A stretch of 64,000 nucleotides of DNA, taken from positions 30,168 to 94,167 of the forward strand of contig NZ_LNYE01000001.1 in assembly GCF_001467695.1 (NCBI RefSeq), read 5' to 3'. Source of the stretch: Legionella gratiana. GTDB taxonomy: Bacteria; Pseudomonadota; Gammaproteobacteria; Legionellales; Legionellaceae. Positions 27,212 through 35,742 of this stretch are shown in pieces. The first letter of the stretch is position 1, and each line of letters opens with the position of its first letter. The notes below the pieces were generated by a model that saw only the letters and a program-made list of their open reading frames with translations, did not search any database and was not told where the DNA came from. The position numbers and the translations under genes are program-made.

Positions 27212-28537
27212 ATAGTAATTCCTCTACGTTACAGCCACAATTGCATCACCCATGATAAGTTGCCAATATTTCAGACCTTTAATTATAATGTATTGCTGTT
27301 AAGAAAAAATAATTAACATGGATGTCGCCCTGTATAATAAATGATTCTTCAAGTTTTTTCCTCCCAAATTTTATATTTAATCACTTAAGTTATTGAGATT
27401 TATGTTTTTCCGATTAAGTTAGAATCCTTTCTTGTTAATCTTCTTCAATTTACTCTAGAATTTTCTTTCTCATAAATCTACACCATTCCACAACCGTTAA
27501 TTAAAGAATTAATTATATTTTTATTATTTATAATCAATGAGTTAACGATATTATCCCCCGGGGACAATTTATTAAATCGATAATCCATAACAGTGGTCCC
27601 GTGAAATTTAAAGTGCCATTAAAACAGATCCAGGATTAAATTTAATAAAATTCAAACGGCCCAAAACAAAAAAATATCAAAGACAATTAAGAGCATCACA
27701 AACCCTTTAAAATTTAGCACACTAAAGCCTCACGTTACGATTGAACTGCTTTTTCTAGGATTAATGTAATAGCCATTGCTTCAACATTAAAAAGCCTGAT
27801 TAAATTAGGAGAATAAATTTAGTAGAGAAATCCATCTATTCCATCAAAATAAAAGATTTAATATAATGCCCTGAGAGATATAGGACTATTGTTAAATAGG
27901 TTATTGAAAAATAACAAACGACACAACCATTTATCTTGATAATAAGCGCATAGCTATAAAAAAGATTTGTCCACTTAATCAAAAACACAAATCTCAGCCA
28001 AACAATATATTCTTCGCCATGGGTAAAGATAGATAAAACAGATAACTCTATACGAAGACTAATATTACCAACATATATTGCTTAACAATCAATATTCTAA
28101 ATATGAATTAATCATATACACTGGCGCAGATGGGAAAACAGTTCTTTTATTTTTGACATTTAGCTTACTAAAGGAGCCGTCATTCATCAGATAATGAGAT
28201 GCTCTATTTATAGAAAGTAATTTATTACAATTAAAAATGATATCTAAAACATGAAAATAACATTATCTTATATCCATTCTCGAATTTAGGATATTATCAA
28301 AATAAGTCAATAACTTACTCGTAAAAATGCAAAAAGTATAATTTAATGTAACTTTTGCAATATTACTCTGTCTTCAAGATAAACACATCTATTTGATAGT
28401 TGGGCGGTTAGTATAAACGCGCACAAAACGCTGGAATAATTATTTTACAAAAATTCACAATGCGAGATACTAATCAAAATTTTAAAGGTACTAGAGTAAA
28501 AATCCAGTATCTGTCAGAAGTTTCCGACATTAGAAAA

Positions 28538-28546
28538 TGTGGATAA
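28538..28546 (-). promoter_or_regulatory. DnaA box
   Basis: TGTGGATAA, the exact complement of the consensus TTATCCACA, lies 15 bases before the first clustered iteron-like repeat. Plasmid origins with Rep_3-type initiators commonly pair DnaA boxes with iterons. A nine-base match alone is weak; the neighbourhood raises its value. Confidence 0.55.
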
Positions 28547-28560
28547 AAGCTAAAAACACC

Positions 28561-28703
28561 CCATAAAGCTACACCATTACCATATACCTACACCATGACC
28601 TCCCATAAAGCCACACATGAAATTTTAAGTCCCATTAATCCCCATATTACTACACACAAAAACTCATAAACCTACACTATCAATCCCAAATAAATACACA
28701 ATA
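28561..28703 (+). repeat. Iteron-like direct repeats, consensus CCATAAANCTACACCAT
   Basis: Six degenerate direct repeats start at 28561, 28580, 28603, 28642, 28664 and 28686, with starts 19, 23, 39, 22 and 22 bases apart, so mostly about two helical turns. The first, second and fifth are the closest to consensus (CCATAAAGCTACAC, CCATATACCTACAC, TCATAAACCTACAC). A seventh copy (TCATAAATCTACACCATT) is isolated at 27470. Spacing and location before par/rep genes fit binding sites for the Rep_3 initiator at 31233-32414. Degeneracy and short unit length argue against CRISPR. Confidence 0.65.
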
Positions 28704-28897
28704 GCTCTTATATAAATCATTTAAAATCATATGGTTATGATGTTTTTATTTGATGAACTTATGAATAGAAGAAAAAAGATATATATTTTCCTTTTTTTAG
28801 AATTAAGATGAATAGTACAAATTACCGCTTGCAAATTTGTTTCAATAAAGTTAGTCTAAAAAAATAGTACAAAGCACCTTATTGCAAAGGGGGATGG

Positions 28898-29812
28898 ATG
28901 AAAGTAATTACAACAGCCGGAAACAAAGGAGGGATTGGCAAATCAACTATTGCTCTCACTCTTGCACAATATCTAGCTAAATGTAAAAACATGAAAGGGG
29001 CCTTTATCGATTTAGACCCACAAGGCAACTCTTCATCTAGCTTAATTCCGACTACAAGAGATCCAGCTCACCCAACTGGTTACATGCCTAAAGCACATCC
29101 AGAGTGGGATCCAAACAACTTACCAGAAGATGATCCTCATTGGGATGGAGTTAGTAGTATTGCAGATATATTCATAGGTAAATCTATTTATCCATATCCA
29201 ACATGGGTTGACAATTTACATTGTTTTCCTTCTTTTGCTTCATTATTGGAAGATGCACAACGTGTTCTAAAAGTTGATGTAAAAGAAAAGGTTATAAATC
29301 GTCTTAAAGAATTTACCGAAATGCTATCAACCCACAGTGATTACCAATTTGTTATTATTGATACGAATCCACAGTTTGGCCCACTAACAATGGCAGGGTT
29401 GCGAGCAGCAACTCATGGACTATTGCCAACTGAACTTGAACAATATGGTATTAATGGAACCATAGGCATGATCCAAGCAATTTCACAAGAGCAACTTAGA
29501 AGAGTGAAAGACGATACTATTAAAATAGCGGGAATTTTACCTAACCAAGTTCGTAAAACAGCAGTACATACTAAGTTCCTTAATGATTTGCGTTCAATAG
29601 AAAAATCAGAAGAATGGTTATTACCTCCTATAGCCCAAAGAACCATTTATTCAGAATTGGTAGTAGAGGATGCAAAACCTAATTGTGTATTTAACTTACC
29701 ACAAACACATCTCGCTAGAATTGAAAGTGAGAAATGGTGCTCTTATGTATATGACAGGGTATTTCATAATGTATACAACAAAATAGAAGAAAAGGAGGCT
29801 TCCTATGGTTAG
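28898..29812 (+). CDS. parA: ParA partition ATPase
   Basis: A 304-residue protein beginning KVITTAGNKGGIGKST, the deviant Walker A motif of ParA/MinD ATPases (residues 9-16), with FIDLDPQGNSSSS (A' motif) and IIDTNPQFGPLTMAGLRAA (Walker B region). There is no N-terminal helix-turn-helix, so it is a type Ib-like or short ParA in which the partner does the DNA binding. It segregates the replicon over the nucleoid with ParB. The gene overlaps the downstream parB by 8 bases. Confidence 0.93.
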   Translation: MKVITTAGNKGGIGKSTIALTLAQYLAKCKNMKGAFIDLDPQGNSSSSLIPTTRDPAHPTGYMPKAHPEWDPNNLPEDDPHWDGVSSIADIFIGKSIYPYPTWVDNLHCFPSFASLLEDAQRVLKVDVKEKVINRLKEFTEMLSTHSDYQFVIIDTNPQFGPLTMAGLRAATHGLLPTELEQYGINGTIGMIQAISQEQLRRVKDDTIKIAGILPNQVRKTAVHTKFLNDLRSIEKSEEWLLPPIAQRTIYSELVVEDAKPNCVFNLPQTHLARIESEKWCSYVYDRVFHNVYNKIEEKEASYG

Positions 29813-30830
29813 TAAATTCAAACTGAATTCAGTTAAAACTGGAGAGACAAAGGATGCCATATCAAGAACACTGGCAATTGCCAATGATTATGCTGGGGAA
29901 CTGTCAATAGAAGTATTGTCCTTAGATAAAATAGAACTTGATCCGGAAAACAATCGTGAACTAGCACTAACACTTCATGATGCAATAAATGGAATAGATC
30001 CCTCTGATCCTGAATATACAAAAAAGAAAAATGATTGGAAATCGCTTGAGTCATTAGCAAAAACTATACTAGATGATCAGTTAATTAACCCCATATTTGT
30101 ATACAGATTTGGGAACAAATGTCGTTTAATCGCTGGTGAACGTAGAACCTTGGCCTCAGCGATTGCCGGTAAAAAGGAAATTATAGCAAGAATTGCAAGT
30201 CAACGACCTGTTGGTTCAAAGTTAAGAGTTCTACAGTGGATTGAGAATAATGAGCGTGTAGACTTATCTCTGGCTGAAAGAGTTGCGAGTATTGAGGCTA
30301 TTGTTAAAGAGTATTTAAACGAAAATAAAGAAAAAAGTGATAGCGAGAAAATAACATCAAAAGTATTAAGTGATTTAACGGGAATGTCTATAACACAATC
30401 TCGAAGATATATTCTGATTTTGCAAGCTAGTCCAGAGATAAAGCAGGCGATTGCTGAAGGAAAAATAGAGAATGTAAAATTAATTGAATTAATTATTTCA
30501 GTTGAAAACGCAGAACATCAACAAGTTCTCTTAAAGGCAGCCATAGAAAATCTATCCTTTGATGCAATTGTAAAGCTAAAAAAAGAACTTGAATTTTCGT
30601 TAGTTACAAAAAAAGAAATAAGAGGACGTAAACAATTAAATGTTAGTTTAGGTAAGGTAAAACCCAATATTGCCAAAATTATCTTTGATGCCTTAGTTTC
30701 AAGCAACATTCTACACGAGAGCATCGTCGAGCAAATGAATATGTTAAGCAATAATGTCCAATGGAATAATGGTAAGTCAGTTGAGGAGTGCTTTAAAAAA
30801 ATAATTCCTCTAATTGCTCAGGAAGTGTGA
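29805..30830 (+). CDS. parB: ParB-family partition protein (first copy)
   Basis: A 341-residue protein with the ParB/Srx nuclease-fold motif CRLIAGERRTLASAIAGKKEI (about residues 106-126), NNERVDLSLAERVASIEAI, and a helix-turn-helix region (SKVLSDLTGMSITQSRRYILILQAS). An acidic N-terminal segment of about 40 residues may contact ParA. It is translationally coupled to parA. The motif is GERRT rather than the usual GERRxRA, and the gene is clearly different from the second parB at 32416, so it may bind a separate centromere site. Confidence 0.9.
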   Translation: MVSKFKLNSVKTGETKDAISRTLAIANDYAGELSIEVLSLDKIELDPENNRELALTLHDAINGIDPSDPEYTKKKNDWKSLESLAKTILDDQLINPIFVYRFGNKCRLIAGERRTLASAIAGKKEIIARIASQRPVGSKLRVLQWIENNERVDLSLAERVASIEAIVKEYLNENKEKSDSEKITSKVLSDLTGMSITQSRRYILILQASPEIKQAIAEGKIENVKLIELIISVENAEHQQVLLKAAIENLSFDAIVKLKKELEFSLVTKKEIRGRKQLNVSLGKVKPNIAKIIFDALVSSNILHESIVEQMNMLSNNVQWNNGKSVEECFKKIIPLIAQEV

Positions 30831-30835
30831 TTAAA

Positions 30836-31207
30836 ATGAATAAGCTGAAACTCAATAATAATGAAGACGATAAGAAAATTATTACATTTACTATTAATAA
30901 AGAAATTAAAGAGTCACTCAGAGAAATTCTGTTAAATTCTGAAAAATATAATTTAAAAAAGAAAACTGATTGGGTAAACGAAGCCATCATAATGTTAAAG
31001 GAAAATCCTGATTACAAAGAAATGGTACTCAATGCAGAAGGGAATAGTGAAAATTTCGTATTTGATAAAATTTATATGACATTTAAGCAACGATGTTTTT
31101 TTTCTGATATGAGAAATGAAGTTGTAAAGGAATATCCTGATATAAGAGGCCCTCAAACTGCCATAATACGCGCTGCTATTTTGAGTAGAATGATGAGGAA
31201 AAAATAA
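30836..31207 (+). CDS. Small basic protein of the par-rep operon, possible ribbon-helix-helix protein
   Basis: A 123-residue protein starting at ATG 30836, with AGGAAG ten bases upstream; a GTG at 30827 is an alternative. It is very lysine-rich. The segment KIITFTINKEIKESLREIL...KKKTDWVNEAIIML has the strand-helix-helix pattern of ribbon-helix-helix DNA-binding proteins. It sits between parB and rep. A copy-number or partition regulator is plausible. I do not recognise a named family. Confidence 0.7.
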   Translation: MNKLKLNNNEDDKKIITFTINKEIKESLREILLNSEKYNLKKKTDWVNEAIIMLKENPDYKEMVLNAEGNSENFVFDKIYMTFKQRCFFSDMRNEVVKEYPDIRGPQTAIIRAAILSRMMRKK

Positions 31208-31232
31208 GAAAAAAGGCCAAACGGAATGGGTA

Positions 31233-32414
31233 ATGTTCGCTGAAAAAACAATACGTAAACATGTAACAATTATTCATGCATACTCTTTAATGAGTGTATT
31301 GCAACGGAAAATTGTCAATGTGCTTTTGTATGAAGCAATAAAAGGAGATGGTCGCATAAATAACCATCAAAATTCGGTCGCTGTCGAATGTAATATGCCT
31401 TTTTCTAAGCTGTTAAAAGCAGTCAAGTTTAATAGTAATAATACCCAATATCTAAAAGAGTCCATTGATGGGTTGGCATCATTAAAAATAGAATGGAATT
31501 TATTGAAAGATAAGGTACCTACAGATATCTCGTTTTTAAATTTACGAGTTTTACATGGTGCGCCTACGTTCTATCAAGATAATACCATCAATTTTTCTTT
31601 TCATAAAATCATGCTTGATTTACTAGTTAATCCATCTATATACGGTACAATCGACGTTGATCTGCAATCTGAATTTGAATCGAAATATGGTCATGCTCTT
31701 TATGAAAATAGTACACGGTTTATTAACTTACAAAAAAATAAAATTATTTCATTAGATACATTTAGAAAAATTTTAGGAGTTCCTGAAGATAAATATCCAA
31801 GTATGCGGGAACTTACAAGAAATGTCATTTCGCCCTCATTAGAAGAGGTTAATGATCGAGCTAATTTTGCTGTTAGCTTGGATCCAATAAGAGTTGGTAG
31901 AAAAATTACTGGATTTGAGGTTCTAGTTAAGAACAAAAAAAATACAATAATATCAGAAGTCAGCTGTATTGATCGTGAAAATGAGCAGATACATAAAGAA
32001 ATAAAATCAACTTTTGGCATATTAAATGAGTCAATATTAGAAAATATTATAAATAACTACTCAGAAGAGTATATTCAAGAGAAGATTAACTATACCAAGA
32101 AATATGCAAAAAAAGAGCGGACAGGTTTTTATCCTATCCCATATTTTATTAGCGCCTTAAAACACGATTATAAATTTAAGGAAGAACCTAAGCCAGAAGT
32201 TTCTCAAGAAAAAGCATCTAATGATGAAGCTGAGTGGGAAAAGAAATTATTCGCTTTACAGGCAGAACTCAATCATTGGGAAAAACTATCAGGATATACT
32301 AAAGCTGGAGATAACCAAGAGCATGTTAAAAACATGCAGAAATTTGTTCTAGAAGCCCAAGAAAAATTAAAGCAACATTATTTAGAGAAGCCAATTAAAA
32401 TGGAGGCGGTTTAA
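31233..32414 (+). CDS. rep: Rep_3-family plasmid replication initiator
   Basis: A 393-residue protein with the Rep_3 pattern: an N-terminal winged helix (IHAYSLMSVLQRKIVNVLLYEAI) and second winged helix (ESKYGHALYENSTRFINLQ...LDTFRKILGVPEDKYPSMRELTRNVISPSLEEVN). The second part, with KYxSxxELxxxVIxPxxxEI, is diagnostic of iteron-binding initiators such as RepE and pi. A charged coiled C-terminal tail adds about 80 residues. It follows the par genes in the same direction. Iteron-like repeats lie 2.5 kb upstream, farther than the usual adjacent arrangement. Confidence 0.9.
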   Translation: MFAEKTIRKHVTIIHAYSLMSVLQRKIVNVLLYEAIKGDGRINNHQNSVAVECNMPFSKLLKAVKFNSNNTQYLKESIDGLASLKIEWNLLKDKVPTDISFLNLRVLHGAPTFYQDNTINFSFHKIMLDLLVNPSIYGTIDVDLQSEFESKYGHALYENSTRFINLQKNKIISLDTFRKILGVPEDKYPSMRELTRNVISPSLEEVNDRANFAVSLDPIRVGRKITGFEVLVKNKKNTIISEVSCIDRENEQIHKEIKSTFGILNESILENIINNYSEEYIQEKINYTKKYAKKERTGFYPIPYFISALKHDYKFKEEPKPEVSQEKASNDEAEWEKKLFALQAELNHWEKLSGYTKAGDNQEHVKNMQKFVLEAQEKLKQHYLEKPIKMEAV

Positions 32415-32415
32415 T

Positions 32416-33261
32416 ATGAAATTTCCGGCCTTTGAACCAATCAATCTAAAGAATGAGCTCCAGTCCTTGGAAGCAATTGATCTGTGTTTATCAAAAATTT
32501 ATCCAGATCAAAATCAGGCTAGAAAGTTTTTTAGCGATGCTTCACTAGAAGAATTGGCTTCATCAATTCGGCAGCATGGGATTATACAGCCTATTCTTGT
32601 CAAAGAAATAGATCATAATAGGAATGAATATCAAATTATTGCAGGTGAACGGCGTTGGCGCGCAGCTAAAATAGTTGGATTAGAAAAAATCCCTGCAATC
32701 ATTAGAAAATACAATAAAGCAAATGGGATGGCAGTATCTTTAATTGAAAATATTCAAAGAGAAGATTTAAACCCATTGGAAGAAGCGCAAGCTATACAGC
32801 GATTAATAGAAGAGTGTTACATGACGCATGGTGAAGTTGCTGAAACTTTAGGTAGATCTCGAACAACGGTTACTAATCTTCTTAGATTGCTTACTCTCAC
32901 AGATGAAGTAAAAGAAATGTTAAAAACGGGATTATTAGAAATGGGACATGCTAGAGCTTTATTAAGTTTGTCGAATGTACAACAAGTAGAAACAGCAAAA
33001 ATAATTACTAGTAAGTCTTTATCTGTTAGGGAAACTGAAAAATTGGTTCAGCGCTTAAATAGGCCAGAAGATAAACAGGAGTTTTTTCTAAATCATCAAT
33101 TTGAACAAAAAACGAAAGATTGGATGGCACAATTGTCGAAAAAACTTTCATCAAAAGTTAACATGCATTTTAATGATGGAGGAAAAGGTAGGGTGGTGAT
33201 AAGTTTTGACTCTTTAGAGGAAGCAGATTGGTTAATGGCCCATCTTAAGGTGGAAGGGTAG
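32416..33261 (+). CDS. parB: ParB-family protein (second copy, chromosomal type)
   Basis: A 281-residue protein with a complete ParB/Spo0J domain: PDQNQARKFF, LASSIRQHGIIQPILVKE, IIAGERRWRAAKIVGLEKIPAII, SLIENIQREDLNPLEEAQA, then a helix-turn-helix (GEVAETLGRSRTTVTNLLRLL). This is the CTP-dependent ParB-clamp type. The start follows GGAGG and lies 1 base after the rep stop. Two different ParB proteins with one visible ParA is unusual; it may assist the parA system, act on a second site, or work as a regulator. Confidence 0.9.
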   Translation: MKFPAFEPINLKNELQSLEAIDLCLSKIYPDQNQARKFFSDASLEELASSIRQHGIIQPILVKEIDHNRNEYQIIAGERRWRAAKIVGLEKIPAIIRKYNKANGMAVSLIENIQREDLNPLEEAQAIQRLIEECYMTHGEVAETLGRSRTTVTNLLRLLTLTDEVKEMLKTGLLEMGHARALLSLSNVQQVETAKIITSKSLSVRETEKLVQRLNRPEDKQEFFLNHQFEQKTKDWMAQLSKKLSSKVNMHFNDGGKGRVVISFDSLEEADWLMAHLKVEG

Positions 33262-33497
33262 GGCTATTTTTTATTCACAAAATTAGTGGATAACTATGTG
33301 GAAAAATTGGAAGTTGTTTGCCTTGAGCCTGTAGTTATAATTTTACTGGTATACCGGAAAAAAACGACCTCCAAATTTTACTTTCAAGAGACGATTGGAC
33401 TACGTCGAATGGTAAAGTGTGGCAAAAGATCATCTTCTTTCTAATCACTATTAAAGCGTGCTTAAATCGATCTGATTATTTAATAACCACTTTTCTT

Positions 33498-33971
33498 TTA
33501 GAAATTAAAAAGTAAGTCAAGTTGGAATGCTGTTGTATGAGATAAGTTGTTGTGAACAGTCGTGGAGCAATTATTTTGACTCAATTCGGACCTTGGTTTT
33601 TTCTTCCTTTTGGTATTGGTTTTATTAGTATATTTTTGTGATATTAAAAGAAACAGCATATTGTGAAGGGAAAAAATATTTTCACTATACAAAGTTTTAA
33701 GTCGATAATTATGCTGATAACGGATTTTTATCATGCTTAAGAATTGAGCAAACGCATTTGTGTACGTTGAAAAAGCTAATGTTCTTCTTTGTCCCAACTT
33801 AGATTTTATTCTTCCATTAATGGCGGTGATTGTCCAATCATCCAGTAAATCTTTCTCTAGACGAAGCACATAATAGCGTTTGTCTTTCTCAAAGCGTGCC
33901 TCATGGTAGACTTCTTTGTAGGTAAAATCCAAATAGTGTAACCAGGGTAAAGTAATAAACCAGAGCGTCAT
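33498..33971 (-). CDS. WGR-domain protein
   Basis: A 157-residue protein. Residues about 20-95 (EVYHEARFEKDKRYYVLRLEKDLLDDWTI...NGRIKSKLGQRRTLAFSTYTNAFAQFLSMI) match the WGR domain, a nucleic-acid-associated module first known in PARP proteins and also found in bacterial proteins. Tryptophan and the Gly-Arg turn are displaced (DWT...NGRI). The C-terminal ~50 residues are basic and unstructured. It starts directly at the stop of the recombinase gene, so the two are co-expressed and may act together at DNA. Confidence 0.72.
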   Translation of the reverse strand: MTLWFITLPWLHYLDFTYKEVYHEARFEKDKRYYVLRLEKDLLDDWTITAINGRIKSKLGQRRTLAFSTYTNAFAQFLSMIKIRYQHNYRLKTLYSENIFSLHNMLFLLISQKYTNKTNTKRKKKPRSELSQNNCSTTVHNNLSHTTAFQLDLLFNF

Positions 33972-34556
33972 TTAGAAAATAGCCAAATTAGCAATGCGTT
34001 TTAGGCGATCAGGATTGTCTTCAACATAAATTGCGGTAGTCACAATGTTAGCATGACCTGCAAGACGTGAGACTGCTTTAATATCCGCGCCTTGTTCAAT
34101 TAATCGGGTAATGAAAGTACGTCGACCAGAATGGGAGCTTGCCCCAATGATTCCTGCTTTATCATAAAGTGACTTGAACCATTTTTGCAAACTATTGGGT
34201 GTAAAGCGACTTTTACGTTGGGTCTGAAATAAGGGTTTGTCTCGTGCAACATGTTTTAGGGTATCGAGATGTGCTTGGAGTGCTTTGCGGATTTTTTCAT
34301 TGGCAAGATAAGCGTAACGTTGCTTTTCACCTTTGGTCATTGAGCGCTTCAAACAAATCTCTTCAAGTAATTGATAGTTGTAATCGGCTACATCTGCAAT
34401 AGTGAGAGAGGCGATTTCTTTCACTCGCAATCCAAGACCAAAAGAACAATACACAAGGGCGCTATTTCTTATAGCGAATTGCCCATCTTTGGCAACAATA
34501 AGCAGTCGCTTAAACTCCGCTTCACTTAAGACTCTGGCCTTTCCTTCTTTTGGCAT
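33972..34556 (-). CDS. Tyrosine recombinase, catalytic domain only
   Basis: A 194-residue protein consisting of the catalytic domain: the first arginine in GLGLRVKEIASL, HSGRRTF (His-x-x-Arg), LAGHANI and the nucleophile tyrosine in IYVEDNP. The N-terminal core-binding domain of ~100 residues found in XerC/D and integrases is missing. Known short recombinases of this kind exist on plasmids. A role in multimer resolution is more likely than phage-type integration, given the replication genes beside it. A GGTATACC palindrome lies in the intergenic stretch downstream at 33348-33355 but no core site can be claimed. Confidence 0.85.
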   Translation of the reverse strand: MPKEGKARVLSEAEFKRLLIVAKDGQFAIRNSALVYCSFGLGLRVKEIASLTIADVADYNYQLLEEICLKRSMTKGEKQRYAYLANEKIRKALQAHLDTLKHVARDKPLFQTQRKSRFTPNSLQKWFKSLYDKAGIIGASSHSGRRTFITRLIEQGADIKAVSRLAGHANIVTTAIYVEDNPDRLKRIANLAIF

Positions 34557-34655
34557 AAAAGACTCAATATTTTCCTGTTATAATGGTATTCTAAATAAAT
34601 CAGGCTGTCTTGGCAAAAGCAAAAATAAAATTGTGGTTTATAGTAGAACTTTAGT

Positions 34656-35114
34656 ATGAATACACTCATCGATGCAGCAATAAAATATCTTTCGAATCAT
34701 TATTGCAGTGAAATAGAACTCATAAGGCAATTGGAGAGGGATTTTTCGCATGTGCCCGAGTTAGATGCTCAGATTCATGCAACCCTAGCTCGCCTTCGGG
34801 AATTACATTTAATTAATGATAATCGTTTGGCTGAATCATTAAGTGCCCGTTATATCCATAAAGGAAACCGTTTTATTCAAGAAATATTAAAACAGAAGGG
34901 CGTTAAAGAAGAAGTGATTGAGCAAGTCTTAGAACATATTGAACTGGAAGATGTTCGCGCCCTGGATGAAGCTCGGAAAAAAATGCGTGGATTTAAGAAT
35001 GAGACAGATGAGGCAATAAATACAAAATTGGCTCGTTTCTTAAGTGGTCGAGGTTTTTCTCATGCCACGATAAAAACTGTACTTAAACAGTTAAGTGAAG
35101 AACAGACTACTTAA
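34656..35114 (+). CDS. recX: RecX-family regulator of RecA
   Basis: A 152-residue protein with the three tandem helical repeats of RecX: AIKYLSNHYCSEIELIRQLERDF, LRELHLINDNRLAESLSARYIHKGNRFIQEILKQKGV, and KLARFLSGRGFSHATIKTVLKQL. RecX binds the RecA filament and blocks strand exchange. In many bacteria recX lies next to recA; here recA is not in the window and the gene sits beside a recombinase, so it looks like a plasmid-borne copy that could dampen RecA activity during transfer. Confidence 0.9.
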   Translation: MNTLIDAAIKYLSNHYCSEIELIRQLERDFSHVPELDAQIHATLARLRELHLINDNRLAESLSARYIHKGNRFIQEILKQKGVKEEVIEQVLEHIELEDVRALDEARKKMRGFKNETDEAINTKLARFLSGRGFSHATIKTVLKQLSEEQTT

Positions 35115-35196
35115 CGTTTTAGATAGTGTAGCGGATGAATACAACAATCATTTGCATCTATAAGAAAAGAAAACTGTAAATTAAACTCTGAATGAA

Positions 35197-35718
35197 ATGA
35201 TAAAGTTACAACGTATCATGATTATTGGTAGACCAGGAAGTGGCAAGTCCACTTTTTCTGTTATGTTGCAAAAGAGTCTAAATATTCCATTGTTCCATTT
35301 AGATAAATATTTTTTTATTGCCGATTGGGTGCCACGAGAATATGAGAATTTTTTGTCACTCCAAAAAGAATTAGCTGCTAAGCCTTGCTGGATTATTGAT
35401 GGTAATTCCAGCAAATCATTTGAGATACGTTATCGCGAAGCCGATATGTGCTTGTACTTTAATTTACCCAAGTGGCTATGTTATTGGCGGGTATTTAAGC
35501 GCTTGTTTTATAAGGCTTCAGAAATTGATGATAGAGCCGCTGGTTGCAATGAAACGGTCCGATGGTCGCTATTAAGTTATATGTGGAACTATGAACAACG
35601 GATTAACCCTTTATTAAATGTCTTAAAGAACCAATATCCAAAAGTGAAATTCATTGAACTCCGTAGCCCATATGATGTGGCGCACTTGATGCGTGTGCTT
35701 AAACATAAAGAAGAGTAA
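35197..35718 (+). CDS. P-loop nucleotide kinase-like protein (FlaR/topology-modulation type)
   Basis: A 173-residue adenylate-kinase-like protein with Walker A GRPGSGKST (residues 10-18), LDKYFF, and WIIDGN, the pattern of proteins annotated as DNA topology modulation protein FlaR-like. No lid domain is seen. The substrate is unknown. It is the first gene of the long accessory block that runs to 58849. The P-loop is intact. Confidence 0.82.
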   Translation: MIKLQRIMIIGRPGSGKSTFSVMLQKSLNIPLFHLDKYFFIADWVPREYENFLSLQKELAAKPCWIIDGNSSKSFEIRYREADMCLYFNLPKWLCYWRVFKRLFYKASEIDDRAAGCNETVRWSLLSYMWNYEQRINPLLNVLKNQYPKVKFIELRSPYDVAHLMRVLKHKEE

Positions 35719-35742
35719 AGTATTGTGACAGGATTTTAATAA

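Larger units (their letters stand above)
27212..28897. other. 1.7-kb non-coding AT-rich region, probable replication origin
   Basis: No convincing open reading frame is present on either strand. The stretch is very AT-rich and holds a cluster of iteron-like repeats near its right end (28561-28703), one outlying copy at 27470-27487, a perfect DnaA box at 28538-28546, and a palindrome around 27551-27567 (TTATCCCC-C-GGGGACAA, one arm mismatch). Two copies of AATAGTACAAA at 28811-28821 and 28863-28873 precede parA. Together with the partition and initiator genes that follow, an origin region is the best reading. It could also contain small RNAs that I cannot identify. Confidence 0.6.

Noticed and set aside
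28561..28703. Spaced short repeats as a CRISPR array
   Set aside because: Units are about 17 bases, degenerate and spaced by only 2-6 bases with no unique spacers; no cas genes are near. Iterons fit better.
33283..33305. Second DnaA box (AGTGGATAA) after the second parB
   Set aside because: It has one mismatch to consensus, no companion repeats, and chance matches are common in AT-rich DNA.
33348..33355. GGTATACC as recombination core of the tyrosine recombinase
   Set aside because: An eight-base palindrome is too short, and no flanking inverted 11-base arms of the dif/lox kind could be recognised.
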